DNA from: Phanerodontia chrysosporium | Taxonomy: Eukaryota; Basidiomycota; Agaricomycetes; Polyporales; Phanerochaetaceae | Assembly: GCA_001910725.1 (NCBI GenBank) | Contig: MJGA01000005.1 | Span: 620,001 to 684,000 of the forward strand | Length of the DNA stretch: 64,000 bases | Direction of reading: 5' to 3' | Part shown: one piece after another, positions 1 to 11,288 of the stretch | How the letters are laid out: each line of letters starts with the position of its first letter | Numbering within the stretch: position 1 is the stretch's first letter | The notes under the pieces: model-generated | What the model saw: only the letters and a program-made list of their open reading frames with translations | Databases searched by the model: none | What the model was told of the DNA's origin: nothing | Program-made: the position numbers and the translations under genes

Positions 1-388
1 GGTAATTTCGATGTTGTAGAGCTCGGCGACAGAACATAACTCGGGTACCCGAAACTCATCGTGAGCCTGAGCGAATACGAAGAGATAGTCCCTTGGCATG
101 GTTCGGTGGTATTATAGCACAAGGAGAGGAAGAGAACTGGCGTCTAGCGCCGAGATCAACCTGGTCATCCGCAAACTCAATCAAAGCGTTGATTTTGAAG
201 TCGTAGCAGCGTTTATGGGATGCGTATATGTGTGGCAAGATAATCTACAAGAATGATAGTAGCGTACAGAGTAAGGAGAAATTATGATAAAATAGGCATT
301 AAGTCCATCTACTAGGCAGAATCATCGAAGAGTGGCGTGCTGAAGTCTATATGTGCACGAGGACGAAGACCGTCGTACGCGCAAACAT
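1..388. other. no gene recognised at left edge
   Basis: No reading frame here shows a recognisable domain or a convincing splice chain. It is probably the 3' flank of the zinc-finger gene that ends at 389 plus the flank of a gene beyond the edge. Confidence 0.4.
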
Positions 389-2932
389 CTACTTCGACTT
401 CTTGGAAAGCTTCTCTGGTTCTGGTGAAATTGAGCGCTCTCTTGATGCTCGTTGGATACGCCATGCCAGCAGCTCGGCGTACTCACGAAGCCCGCGGACG
501 AGCGTCGTTAGCTCATGCTTGGCGGGCTCTCGATGATCACAGACATCGTCTCCGTCTTCATCGTCCTCGGTATCAGAGAGTTCTGACAAGGGGGAAGCAT
601 CGCGGGAGAGTTGCAGTCCACTACTCTTCTTGCCCTTGCGGTCGCCGCTCCTCGCGTCCTCCCCGCCACCTTCGTAGGCCTCGCGTGAGTCATCAAGGTC
701 GGACTTGATGACCAGCCAGTCGGCGAGTTTTTGAATCTCAGCCGGCTGCCAAAAGCCCCACCAAGCTTCGTCGCCCACGTCGTGCAACTTCTTGCCCTGG
801 TCTTCTCGCCGAGCTTCATCAGCACCTTCCGGCCTCTTTCCCCAGACTGCGATGAACCAAGTCCAGCGCAACATCTCGCCACGATCCTCCTCTGTCCAAT
901 CTCGTTTACGCCCGACCTTTACGCGCGACTCCCTGCCGTTGAGGTATTCTAGAGCGGCATCGGTCTCGCCAATGCCGGGAGTCATGGCAAAGTATACCCG
1001 ACCTTCACAGTCTTGGCCGAGAGGAGCCCATCGAGGGATGAGCCTGAACGCAGCCAGTCGTTGAGAGAACTCGATGTTATGAAGGAGCTTGTTGTGCTGA
1101 TCGCGACGCTGCTTGTCCTTAGTACCCGCGAAAGTCTTCCAGCGAGTGATCTCTTTCGTTGCGGCTTCCCGTGACATCTTATTAAGCTCCTTCTCCTCGG
1201 TGACGGCGACATCGAAGGCGTCTCGGATGACGGGGGATTGGATAGCGTGCTCGATGAGGTCGGTGATGACAGGAACGAGCTGCGCAGAGGTGGAGATGAA
1301 AATGACTTGCGAATCGTTCCCGTGCATTGCGCCCGGGTAGTCCGGACAGCAGCCGATGCTGGTGGCGGTAACGGGTCTGAGAAAGTGATGGTGCTGTCGG
1401 TTCCCAGAGCCTCGCGGAGGGAGACGAGGGCACCCCAGATGCGATTGAGATTCGAACCACTGGATTTGACAGCCTTCACGGCGTCTTTGAGGGCACGCAT
1501 TGCCTCCGTATCACCCTCAGCATTGGCCCAACTGGCGATAGCGTCCAATAGTCCCTGGATGACCGACCTAGCGCATGAGTCGCTGACCCAGTCGACGATG
1601 TCGGCCCCTTCTTCGACATCGACATCCCAACCGCCTGCAGGTCCAAGGCGGTCGCCAGAGATCTCCTCTAATTCGTCAATACAGCTATGTGGCAGCTGCA
1701 ACTGTAGCGCGAAGCGTACGACGAACTCGCGGATGTGTAGCCGCAATACCGCGTCTTCTAGAGCGAGATTCGTGGGTACACGGGTCCACAGAGGCCTGGG
1801 TACAGGCTGAGGCTTCGATGCCTGCTTCTGCTTGGCCTTAGGTTTTGCTGCAGCAGCCGCCCTCGGCGCTTTTGGCGCCTGTTCAACCGCAGCTTCTGCA
1901 ACCTTCGCCGACTTGCCTGCCGCTTTGTTTGACGGTTTATGCCCTTTCGGCTGCGACGACATATCAGATTTCTTGTCCTATAGACATTAGTTGATTAGAC
2001 TGCTTCCAGACACGAACGAGGCAGGAATACATACCGTCTGTCGGGCCTTCGCTTCGGCCTTTTCCGCCTGCCTTGCTTTATACTTCAAATTTCTGCATGC
2101 CAGGGTTAGCCATGCATTGGAAGATGGCTCTTCAAGTAATACAAACCCGATAGGTTCCAAACCTCGCGCCCTCCGGCATACATGACAATCACATTGACCC
2201 AGACATCGGTAACACCTAAATAAAGATGACATGGATAAGGGTCTGAATGCGCATATAGTCAGTTACTCACTCAAACCAGCATCCTTTCTGAATGGCATGG
2301 CGCTGCCTTTGCTCTTTGGGAAGAGCGGAAACGTCGCGAGACAAAATGGAGTCCAAGGCCTCCAGATTGCCATACTTGGAGATACAGTTATAGCAATACT
2401 GGGTAGTGCAGCGTTCGTCAGCAGTCTTTGACTTCGCACGCACTAAGGTACAGCGTAGGCCCTCTGTCGAAACACGGTTAGGGATACGGATGGCAGGGCA
2501 CAACGAACACATACGACAACCAGGCCACCAACGCTGGCATTGGTGACATCTGAGAGTGCAATCGTCTTGTTTGGTGCGAGCGCCAGTGACTGTGGGCTTC
2601 TTGGACTGATGGGTTTCCTCGTCATCGGGACGTGGAGCCGTAGGATCCAACTTTGTCTTTTTGGCCGTAGGCTTGACATGTGCGTCTCTTGCGTCGGGTT
2701 TATCAACCTCTGAAGCCTTGCGCTTCTTGGATATCTTCGGGCTAGAGGCAAGCATAGATATCTGAGCCTGGCTATTCATCTGCGAGGGCCGCAGAGGCGT
2801 GTTCTCCTTGAGGCTTGGCCCAGGACTGGGCTCGTCCAAATCTCGTCTTTGGACTGAAGATGGGGGTACATCCACGTAGACCTGTGATCGTCTGCGCGAT
2901 GTGGAATGAGGGCTTTTTGTTTTGTCGGGCAT
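389..2932 (-). CDS. zf-4CXXC_R1 (CDCA7-type) zinc-finger protein
   Basis: Five exons (2932-2515, 2463-2271, 2215-2035, 1977-1348, 1279-389) join in phase to 770 aa. A Cys-rich module sits in the N-terminal third: CHQC at about residue 129, a second Cys cluster CTTQYCYNC near 155-165 and CYRCLGQCDCHVCRR near 204-218, the pattern of the zf-4CXXC_R1 family (CDCA7, MAO-A repressor R1). Animal CDCA7 binds DNA and partners the HELLS remodeller; a nuclear chromatin role here is inferred. The first intron (2464-2514) is 51 nt with GTATGT donor and CCTAAC branch site and is invisible in single-frame reading; removing it restores normal Cys spacing. The donor at 1347 (GTCCGG) is weak but is the only phase-0 solution I found. 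Lys/Ala-rich linker around 270-310. The C-terminal half is conserved-looking but unassigned. Confidence 0.82.
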
Positions 2933-3134
2933 GATGGAGATGGTTGTGGTTGTGGTCTAAGCCGAAGTCGGTCGCGTCCACCAATATTGGAGCGCGACCG
3001 CCCACGTGATCACGCGTCTCCCCTGCCCTAAATCCGAGTTCCGGCGCCTGGTCTCCCGTCCGGCGCTTCGAAAAGTTTCCCGCTTTCGCAGCGCACACGT
3101 TCCTCCAGCATCCTCCGCCTTCCCCACAAAAGTC

Positions 3135-3886
3135 ATGGCTCACGCTGATCACACTCGCGATCCCTGGTGCGCACCAATTCAACACCACATACAAGTGTGA
3201 CTGTACTCAACCTATCTCTATAGCCCCTGGGTCATCCTCTCTGACTTTGGAAGTGCATTCGCGATGGGTGCCGTTGGTGGAACTATCTGGCATGGCATCA
3301 AGGGTGCTCGGAACTCACCAAGGGTACGTCTAGCTGATTGTCTCGTATCCCGCATGCTCTCATCAACATCCTTCTTAGGGTGACCGTTTTGTCGGAGCAA
3401 TGTCCGTCATCAAAGCGCGTGCCCCAGTGACTGGCGGTAACTTCGGTGTTTGGGGTGGCATGTTCTCTACATTCGATTGTGCTGTGAAGGGATGGAGACA
3501 AAAGGAGGACATGTGGAACGCTATTATCTCCGGCTTCTTGACTGGTGGTTGTCTCGCTGCTCGAAGTGAGTCGTGGTGTTGCTTTTGCAGCTTCCGTCCG
3601 TGTTCGGCGTCCGTCGACACGGCGCTGCGCGTATGGCTGAGCAATAGCTGACATGGAAAATTAGGTGGTCCACGATCTGCACTTGGTTCAGCCATTGCTT
3701 GCGGTATCTTGCTCAGTGTATTCGAGGGTGTGGGCGTCCTGATATCACGAGTATTCAATGACAACACGAGACCACAATTACCACCACGTCAGTATCTTTC
3801 CTTTGAATGCCCCTGCGGCATCATGCTAACAGTGTTTCCATCTAGTACCCGAAAATATGCAGCCACAACCCGCACACGCATCATGA
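3135..3886 (+). CDS. TIM17: mitochondrial import inner membrane translocase subunit Tim17
   Basis: Five exons (3135-3166, 3224-3323, 3379-3565, 3665-3787, 3846-3886) give 160 aa, the usual Tim17 length. Tim17 is a core membrane subunit of the TIM23 complex that moves presequence proteins into the mitochondrial matrix. Visible signatures are the N-terminal [20 protein letters not shown], the glycine-rich [21 protein letters not shown] block and four hydrophobic segments, as in the Tim17/22/23 family. The first exon is only 32 nt. The start is the first ATG in frame and gives the canonical short N-terminus ahead of RDP. It lies 202 bp from the divergently transcribed zinc-finger gene (start 2932), so the two share a promoter region. 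No frame damage. Confidence 0.96.
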
Positions 3887-4174
3887 GCTCCCTTCTGCTT
3901 CTCATCCTAGCTCCTGGACCTTAGATGTATTAATTCCTGCTGTTCTGCTGTCGTTGTTTACTCGCTACTCATTTCCTATGTTATATTTCATTTCATGCCC
4001 TCCAGGTGATGACGTTCGTGCAATCCATGACTCGTGTGAACACCGCTACCTCGGGGAGTGCAGAACGAAGTCGCAACAGGTCAGCTCTGTCTCATTTTCC
4101 GATGCAAAGCGGGTGACATAGAATACAGGATATATGCTACAGTTCGTGTGAGTTGTTCATGGGTGCAGCAAGTC

Positions 4175-5760
4175 TTATTCAATCTTCACCAAGACCTTGT
4201 CCGCCTTGCCGCGAATCTCGTCGATGCTCTTGTAACCAGACAAACCCAAAGTGACCTCCAAGTCCGAGATCGTACACTTGAGGACCTCTTCCACCCCTCT
4301 TGGCCTCCGACCGCCAGCCCATACATGAATGGCCGACCAACTGTCATCGTACGTCAGCACTCAGTCGAGTGGGAAGGCGAACTTGTACTCACGCAGAACG
4401 CCTTGGGCACCTAGCGCGATGGCCTTGATAATGTCGCTACCAGTGCGAATACCGGAATCGAACAGCACGGTGAACTTGCCACTGTCTTGTGCTGCGCGAA
4501 CCTTCGGCGACGCACATATCTGCTGTAAGGCCCAGGCAGTCGGTGCGGATCCTTCGACTTGGCGGCCACCTAGACCAATGTCAGCGTGGCGTTCAGCTCG
4601 AACTCGTAACAACATACCGTGATTGGAGACGACTATGCCATCAACGCGGTTGTCGATTGCAAGCTCGGCGTCCTCAACAGACATAATGCCCTTGAGGATC
4701 AGCGGACCATCCCAGTTATCGCGGATGAACTTCAGATCCTGCCACGTATTGAACTTGCCCGAGTTCGTCTGCTGCAGCCACTTGGTCGCCATCTTTACAG
4801 TGCGCCGGACCTTCTCGTCCCCTTGCTCATACAGGCGGTCCATGCGCTGCGGGTCGTACGGGAATGCGGGCACGTCGAGGATCGGCTCCTCGCCGTGTTT
4901 CTTCATGAACACAGGGTCCGAGAGTCCGACCTGCGAGCCGACGCCGTGGATGAATGGGAGGTACGACACTGCTAGATCGTGGGGACGCCAGCCGATGATG
5001 ACGGTGTCAAGGGTCACGATGAGGGCGCTGAAGCCACTCGCCTTTGCCCGGCGCATGATCGATAGCGTGCAGTCGTTGTCCACAGGCCTAGATAACGAAT
5101 GCAGGTGAGACCATGATAAGATGGCTTTCGTCTCGATTGTGAAACTGACCAATATATTTGGTACCAGCGGTGCCCCTCGCCATTCGCTTGACCGACCATC
5201 TCGATTGGACGGCTAGAAGCGTTAGACATTGTGTAGGTAATGCCGACATTGGCAGCTGCGGCTGCAGTAGCGCACTCTCCGTCCGGGTGCATGAGACCCT
5301 GAACACCGATGGGAGCGACGATGACTGGTGCACTATGTTCTCTGCCGAACAACTTGACCTGGTCACGTATTGGAACGAGCATCTCCGAAATGAAATGGAC
5401 TGTGCGGACCTTCAGACTACGATTGGTCACGTCGCGGAGCATTCGAGGGACAATCTTCCATTTGTTAAGCTCCTGACGATTCGCAACATCTGCCGCACAG
5501 TTTCCTGCGCTCGAGAAGACGTAAAGGAACGAATCTGCCATTCGCGTTAACACAGCTCCTACAATGTATGCATTGTAAGACTCACTGGGATATCCCTTCA
5601 ATTTATCTTTCGCTTTCTGCTCCAGTTCATCCATATAGAGAGTGCCGAGCGCGGGTGGTTTGCGCTGGTGGTAGATGTCTACCATGTACTGTGTCCATGT
5701 CTTCTCGGTGCCATAGGGTGATTTGGCGGCCTGCTTGACGGCCTCAGATGTGGACGACAT
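4175..5760 (-). CDS. FMN-dependent alpha-hydroxy-acid dehydrogenase (lactate 2-monooxygenase-like), frame broken once
   Basis: Exons 5760-5586, 5534-5150, 5087-4618, 4569-4393 and 4340-4175 encode about 457 aa of the FMN-dependent lactate dehydrogenase / glycolate oxidase / lactate monooxygenase family, which oxidises 2-hydroxy acids. Seen: APIGVQGLMHPDGE, TYTMSNASSRPIE, the catalytic region GIVVSNHGGRQVEG carrying the active-site His and Arg, and VLFDSGIRTGSDIIKAIALG for the FMN phosphate site. Introns 5535-5585 and 4570-4617 are in frame and hidden. In the last exon the frame slips: FMYGLAVGGQEG and VEEVLKCTISDLEVTLGLSG lie in different frames, joined if the CCCC at 4294-4297 (plus strand) had one more C. 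Total exon length is one base short of a multiple of three, which agrees. The start is the ATG at 5760; TATA-like CTTATAAGG at 5847-5855. Confidence 0.88.
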
Positions 5761-6499
5761 CCTGAACAAGCTTCTCGACAAAGAGGACGTCGTGCACGCG
5801 TGAGCTACACAGGGGCCTCAACTCTCACATCGGTGGACCGGGCGACTTATAAGGCGGCTGCTGTCCTGAAACCCCCTGTGCATACCCGGACCGCTGCCAT
5901 GTATTATTCTCGTCCGGGGATGATGTACGACCCTCATGTGTGCTCAGACGGTTGCCCGTCGGTAGCTTGGAAAGCAGCCGGAATATGGGTGAGAGCGCCT
6001 CGCTCGGCCGAGTGTGCTAGTCTCCTGAATGGAAGTGGCGCAGGGGGCCTCGAGTTTCAGCACCACGGGGATCAGACAGCCTGGGCGAATAGGATAGGTG
6101 ACCGGTCTCCCGTAAATCACTCAAGTGATGATGTGAGAGAGCACTTGACCTGACCTGCTTGAGAAGGCCAGTGTGGTTCTGATAAGACTCAGCGCTCAGC
6201 TCGTGTCGTATACCAGCAGCACTTCCCCGGTGCGGCATACATACACATAGCCCACTACGAGCCGAACCTTGAAGTACATCCCGGAAATGACATGGCGACA
6301 TGGAGTTCGGATCAGAGTCGTGTGTCACTACAAATCCCGCCGGAAGTTCAAGCTGCAACGCCAGTCGACTGGATCACAGAACGGCCCTCGCCCTCAACCA
6401 GCGGCCTCGGCGGCACTAGAATGACAATATACGGCAGACATCCCTGCAAGATTTCCGAGGTCAGCCGCCGCTGTCATGCTACACGGCAAGGCGAAAGAC
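5761..6499. other. intergenic, promoter of the hydroxy-acid dehydrogenase
   Basis: About 740 bp between two minus-strand genes. A TATAAG-like box lies roughly 85-95 bp upstream of the dehydrogenase ATG. I see no coding pattern in the rest. Confidence 0.45.
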
Positions 6500-8243
6500 C
6501 TACTTCGGACGTACGCTCCTGATAACGATACAGTCCTCGTTGATTTGGTAACCATCTTGAGCAGACACTGAGAGGTCGGATACGGTCTTCCTGAATGGAA
6601 GAGCAGTTCTGACGGGCCTCAGCCAGACATCCAAGTGGTTGATTTCTGTAGACCCAAGGCCATAGATGGGAAGGTCGACTTCTCCCCTGTCGTCGCGGAG
6701 ACACACCGGGTTACTCAGCTCTCTGCGCAACAGATATGGCGAGGTGAAGTCGTAGAGGCATAGAACGTCCTTCTTCTGTCCCCGGGTCTCCGTAGGCACG
6801 GGCTCCACGGTGAGGCAGCGCATCTGAGAGAGATGCGCATGGTGCGCCGTCCGTACCTCGGGTACCATCCTCGTCATCGTCGCCCAGGCATCCCATGCAA
6901 CTTTTACAGTTCTCTCGTTCGGGGATGCAGTGCGCCTAGCGGCCCTAGCAACATCTCGTAACGTCTTGTTAGACACGAATAGGGTATAGTTCTTCCATTC
7001 CCCGTTTCCCTTGAGCATCCATAGCCGAAAGGCGAGGAGTTGATCTTCTGGAGAGGCATAATATGGTACGTCAAGCCTCTTGTACGCTCCGCGGATGGTG
7101 AAGTGTACGGTCTGCCGAAGAGGTCTAGCCGAGCGCATTCGACCCCGCGTCGAGTTTGCGGAAGGTGGAAGACTGCCGTTGCGTAATGCTTAAATGCGAA
7201 TTCGTAAGTGCAGGACTTCGCCTGTGTCGTCGAACAGTCGAAGATAGGGAGGAGGCCTTCGACATCTGTTTCTGGCCCGTAATCGTCTCCAGTCGTGATC
7301 ATTGCCAGTAGCAATTGACCGGATCCAATGAACATGAACGAATGCGAAGTATAGCCATGCTCAAGGTCTCCATGCAGGTTCTGTATTTCGTCAATTAAAA
7401 GGCTTCTTGGCATAGAGGAAACGACGTACGAGTTTCATTTCGCCAGATTTCCAGTTCCAAACCCAAAGCTCAGTCGCTTGCAGGAAAGTGTCCTCGTATA
7501 TCATCAAGCCAATATAGTCGTCTGATATCATGATATCGAGGCATCGCTCTTGCACCAAATCTCGAGTATCGAGGGGGGCAATGATTTGCACGGAAGTCCC
7601 GAGCGGATGTGGTTCCCCGGTCTTGAGGGATCGCAGGTGGAGTTTAAAGAAGTATACCTGTCCATCCGTCCTGCAATGGTATATTGTCAATGACAAGTTC
7701 GCTATTAGATGATGGAAAAGACTTACGTCTCTTCGATAAGAACCAGTAAGTCCTGACCTTGATCAAGCGCATATTCGACGACTTCGAATCCGAAATGTTC
7801 GAATTTATACTCCTTGTATAGGATATCACGGTGCCGTGAGGGAAGCTGACTGCATACCAGAGTGCAATCACTGCCCATTTGCGCAAGGATACTCCCCGAG
7901 ATATGTGCACAAGATTCTTCAAGGACAGGACCGAACGCTTCCAGAGTCCAGTGAAAAGTTCGCCAAGCGTGCTGTGAACTGCGCAGTCGTTCCAGGCGAG
8001 AGGCGACGCTGATGTGGGAGTCGCCGTTGTCTACCTTTCCTGTCAGCTCCAGTTCGATTTTGTACTGCAGCAGCGTAGTCGTGTCGATGATGTCGCGGTA
8101 GAGGCTAGAAAACTGATTTCCGATGAGTGGGACACGTTCTGCCGCCATGAAGTAAAATCCAGAACTTGTCTGCATTTCACAAGGCTCGCCACATCAAGAT
8201 GATACAGGATTTGGGCGATCAGTTCCGCAGGAAGCATCGACAA
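6500..8243 (-). CDS. F-box domain protein
   Basis: Five exons (8243-8166, 8112-7727, 7670-7430, 7380-7174, 7111-6500) join in phase to 507 aa. The N-terminus MSMLPAELIAQILYHLDVAS followed by LVKCRQ is an F-box, the Skp1-binding module of SCF ubiquitin ligases; the following LQYKIELELTG stretch is typical of the large mushroom F-box family. The long C-terminal part looks like the beta-rich recognition region of these proteins (WVWNWKSGE, NYTLFVSNKTL), but I cannot name a substrate. Donors at 8165 and 7173 are non-consensus GT sites and are the least certain junctions. Introns are 49-62 nt. No frame damage. Confidence 0.78.
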
Positions 8244-8556
8244 CTCGAGTCTTGCCGGGTGACTGGCAGCAGCGCCGTCCTGGCCCGTAGCTCTGCTTCG
8301 GGCATCTAGAGGTGAGCGATGTCAGATGAAACATAGGTCTACAGCTCAGAGGCTTCTAAGACTGATCAGACTGACCCATGTCGGACGACAAAGAGAAAGA
8401 ATTTACTGGATCAAGAAGAGGAGCGCGACTCCGCGGCTACACGCGCCAATGTCACGATGAGGAGTTCCGGGGTCTCCGGTGTGACCCTGGATACCGAAGA
8501 GCGTCACTCAGAGTATGATCCAATGCCTAGGTATCCTATCTTTTGTACAGTGTATT
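8244..8556. other. intergenic spacer
   Basis: About 310 bp between the F-box start and the UGT1 stop. No coding or RNA pattern seen. Confidence 0.4.
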
Positions 8557-10655
8557 CTACGAAGAGATGTATTCTAGCAAGCGTTTGGCGGCGACCTGCG
8601 CTGCGCCTCCGTCATTCCACAATGTCAGCGCAACCTCCCTGAGCTTTCGGATGTTCTCCCGCTTCCTTGCACCGTCCGTGCCAAATGCCTGCTCAAGGAC
8701 GGCATGCGCCTCGGAACGCACCGCTTCCAGAGTGCCAACTGGCACCTTACCCGTGCGATACGCAGGTTTGAGACCCGACGTACCCGTACGCACCTCAAAC
8801 AGCTCGTAGGCGACATCAAGGTTCTCGGTCAAGTGTATCGTGTTCATTGGTTGATCGCCAGTAAACGGCCAGCAAATCCTGCAAGTCGTCAGCCTACGGA
8901 CATTCCAGGGGAAGAACCGGGACATACATGGGGATGCCTGCGTGAATAGACTCTATGATACTGTTGAAGCCGGCGTGCGTGAGGAACCATCCGGTGGCCT
9001 GTGTGCCAACATTAAGCGCAGGTCAATAGCACTTCAAGCGAAAACCTACGGGATGCTCGAGAATAGCCTGTTGAGGTGCCCAGGGTGTTATCAAACCAAT
9101 TCCAGAGGCTTTGACCTTTGCTGCGACTTCTTCGGGGAACTGGCAGAAGGGCGATGCCTGCGCCATAATCTGTGAAGGATGATAATAATGGGTGGAGAGA
9201 TACACAGACAAGGGACACTGTGAGCCTACGAAGGGAATGTTCCTATCCATAAGAACGTCGAGGAAAGTCCAGACCATGTCTGGTTGAGTTGTCCAGAAGA
9301 CCGTGCCAAACGAGACCTATCCAGGCTCGGGTTAGCAGGGATCATTGGGACATATAATGACGTGACGACACACATAGACCATAGAACGCCTGCCATGCTT
9401 CTGCAGTACGTTCTCCATAAAAGAAGCGATCTCGGGGGATTTGCTCAACTCCATTCGCTCGACCTCCGCTTCCCTCTTTGTCTCTGGAAGCAGGGGCCCG
9501 AGGAGATGCAAGGCGCAAGACCGTACTGACAGAAATTTGTCGAAAGCCTCAAGGATCTCCGGAGGCTCAAAATGTGCCATCGAAGCGGACATGAGTCCAT
9601 CGGCCTCCTGCACGATACTAGAGAAGACGTGAGTCAGGAAATACTATGAAAAAGACTAACTTACATGGATATTGTGTAGTGCAGGTAGCCGATCGCTGGA
9701 GAACTCAGAATGGGCTGTGTGCAAGGTTCATGAGCCTCAGGCCATGCATGGTAAGTGGCGTCACGCACCTGTTGCGTGTAGTTCTCGTAATCATAGATGG
9801 GAGGTAGCCCAGGCACCTGTTTCAACTCTTCGCTCGGGACACCGACTACCTGAGAGGATCGTCACGCTCCATACGACGGCAAGCGGAAGACGATCAGATA
9901 CACATACCTCTCCTGCAACCTCGCGGGTGGACTTTCCAGTCTTCTGCGCGATATCGTCGATTTTCTTCTTCAGCATCGGCTGCGAGTCTGGGCCATGCAG
10001 CCCAATCAGGTCATAGAGAACGAACAGTGCACTAGGCAGCGATGCTATGATCTTCAAGCCTGGTGCATTCCTGCGCGCGATTTGGAAGAATTGGTACCCA
10101 AGTGCCTGGGAGTCTGTCAGTATCATGCCGCGCTTATGGTCAAGATTGGAGGAGGCGCACGTCGACTATGAGTGCATCCGGGGCCTTCAGAGCGGGGATG
10201 TTTGTCTGTTTTACGGAGCAATACGCTGGTTGCGCGTCCTGCAGCTTCTGTAGCTGATCCTCAAACGACTTCCCGACAACCTCTTCGTCGAACATATTAG
10301 TCTCGTCAATCTGTAGACCAATGACCCTGCATAATATACTCTATCAGCGAAGAGAAAGACAACAGTAACGCGATCATGCTACCGTATACGCGACTGGAGC
10401 GCGTCCTCGCCATGTTCAAAATTACGCGCGATCTCTTCGACCGTCTTGTCAAACATCTGGCAGGTTGTCATGAATGTGACATCCAAATCGCGGAGTCTGA
10501 CCAGCTTGGCGACTAGGGCGCACATGGGCCGTACATGACCTAGTAGAGAAAGGAACGCCCCTCAGTCGACGAGCACGATGGCAACGACATCTGGCGCACG
10601 CACCCCAGCCAAGGTGGACGACGACAGCAATGTGCAAAGGCGTCGAGGATATCAT
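8557..10655 (-). CDS. UDP-glycosyltransferase 1 (tandem copy)
   Basis: Eleven exons: 10655-10604, 10539-10383, 10326-10161, 10105-9908, 9849-9769, 9714-9665, 9617-9374, 9316-9230, 9169-9050, 8998-8928, 8878-8557, all in phase, 515 aa. It is a GT1-family glycosyltransferase transferring sugar from a UDP-sugar to a small lipophilic acceptor. N-terminus HIAVVVHLGWGHVRPM carries the catalytic His region; the C-terminal donor-binding motif spans WAPQQAILEHP, ATGWFLTHAGFNSIIESIHAG and ICWPFTGDQP across three exons. No signal peptide or C-terminal membrane anchor is evident. It is followed 630 bp upstream by a second copy with the same exon plan. Acceptor unknown; sterol, phenolic or xenobiotic glycosylation are possible. 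Frame intact throughout, in contrast to its neighbour. Confidence 0.93.
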
Positions 10656-11288
10656 GGTAAGATGTAGAAGGTGCGGAGGGCGGACTGGGATTGCAGGCTG
10701 AAGCTACGTGTCGCTCTAAGAGGCCCCGATCTTATGTGTTACGCGTCCATTTGCTGCTTCGCTCGGGGAATACGTAAGTCGCCTATCAGGACTGCACCAG
10801 GACGGTGAGCATGCCCCGCGCCATCACAACGTTGAACCTGAGACTGCACGCCACCACGCTGTTGGAGGTCAATGCACGTAAAGGTACCCGCGTCACCGGC
10901 AACGTTCGCCGAATCGTCGTTTCAACTGACAAGAGTCTAGCGAGCGCAACTAAAGGCTTGGCTGGCAGAAAGCGAGTCGAGTTCATAATCCGTAGGCCAT
11001 ATTTCATGATACTTCCGGCATGACTGCGTGAAAGCATCTTCAGCACCTATCACGCTATGCCAAGCAGCTGTAATCACTCTACCGGTATGGATGCACTCCT
11101 TTAGCCCTCCCCAACGTCGCGATCTGCAAGGAGCCAAGGTTGTACAGTACAAAAACCAGAATGTATCCCGCGCTGAACATATCCGTCACGTGTGACACAT
11201 CCGCCCTCCCACCGCGGCGCCGCGACGCCGTGGCACAGACTTCGAGGAGTGGGATAGCCGGCATGCCCTTGCCCCAAGGATACAGCAG
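10656..11288. other. spacer between the two UGT genes
   Basis: About 630 bp containing the UGT1 promoter and the UGT2 3' flank. I found no leftover UGT exon or other gene. Confidence 0.45.

Noticed and set aside
1449..1460. GATTCGAACC resembling a tRNA B box
   Set aside because: Lies inside a coding exon of the zinc-finger gene and has no acceptor or anticodon stems around it.
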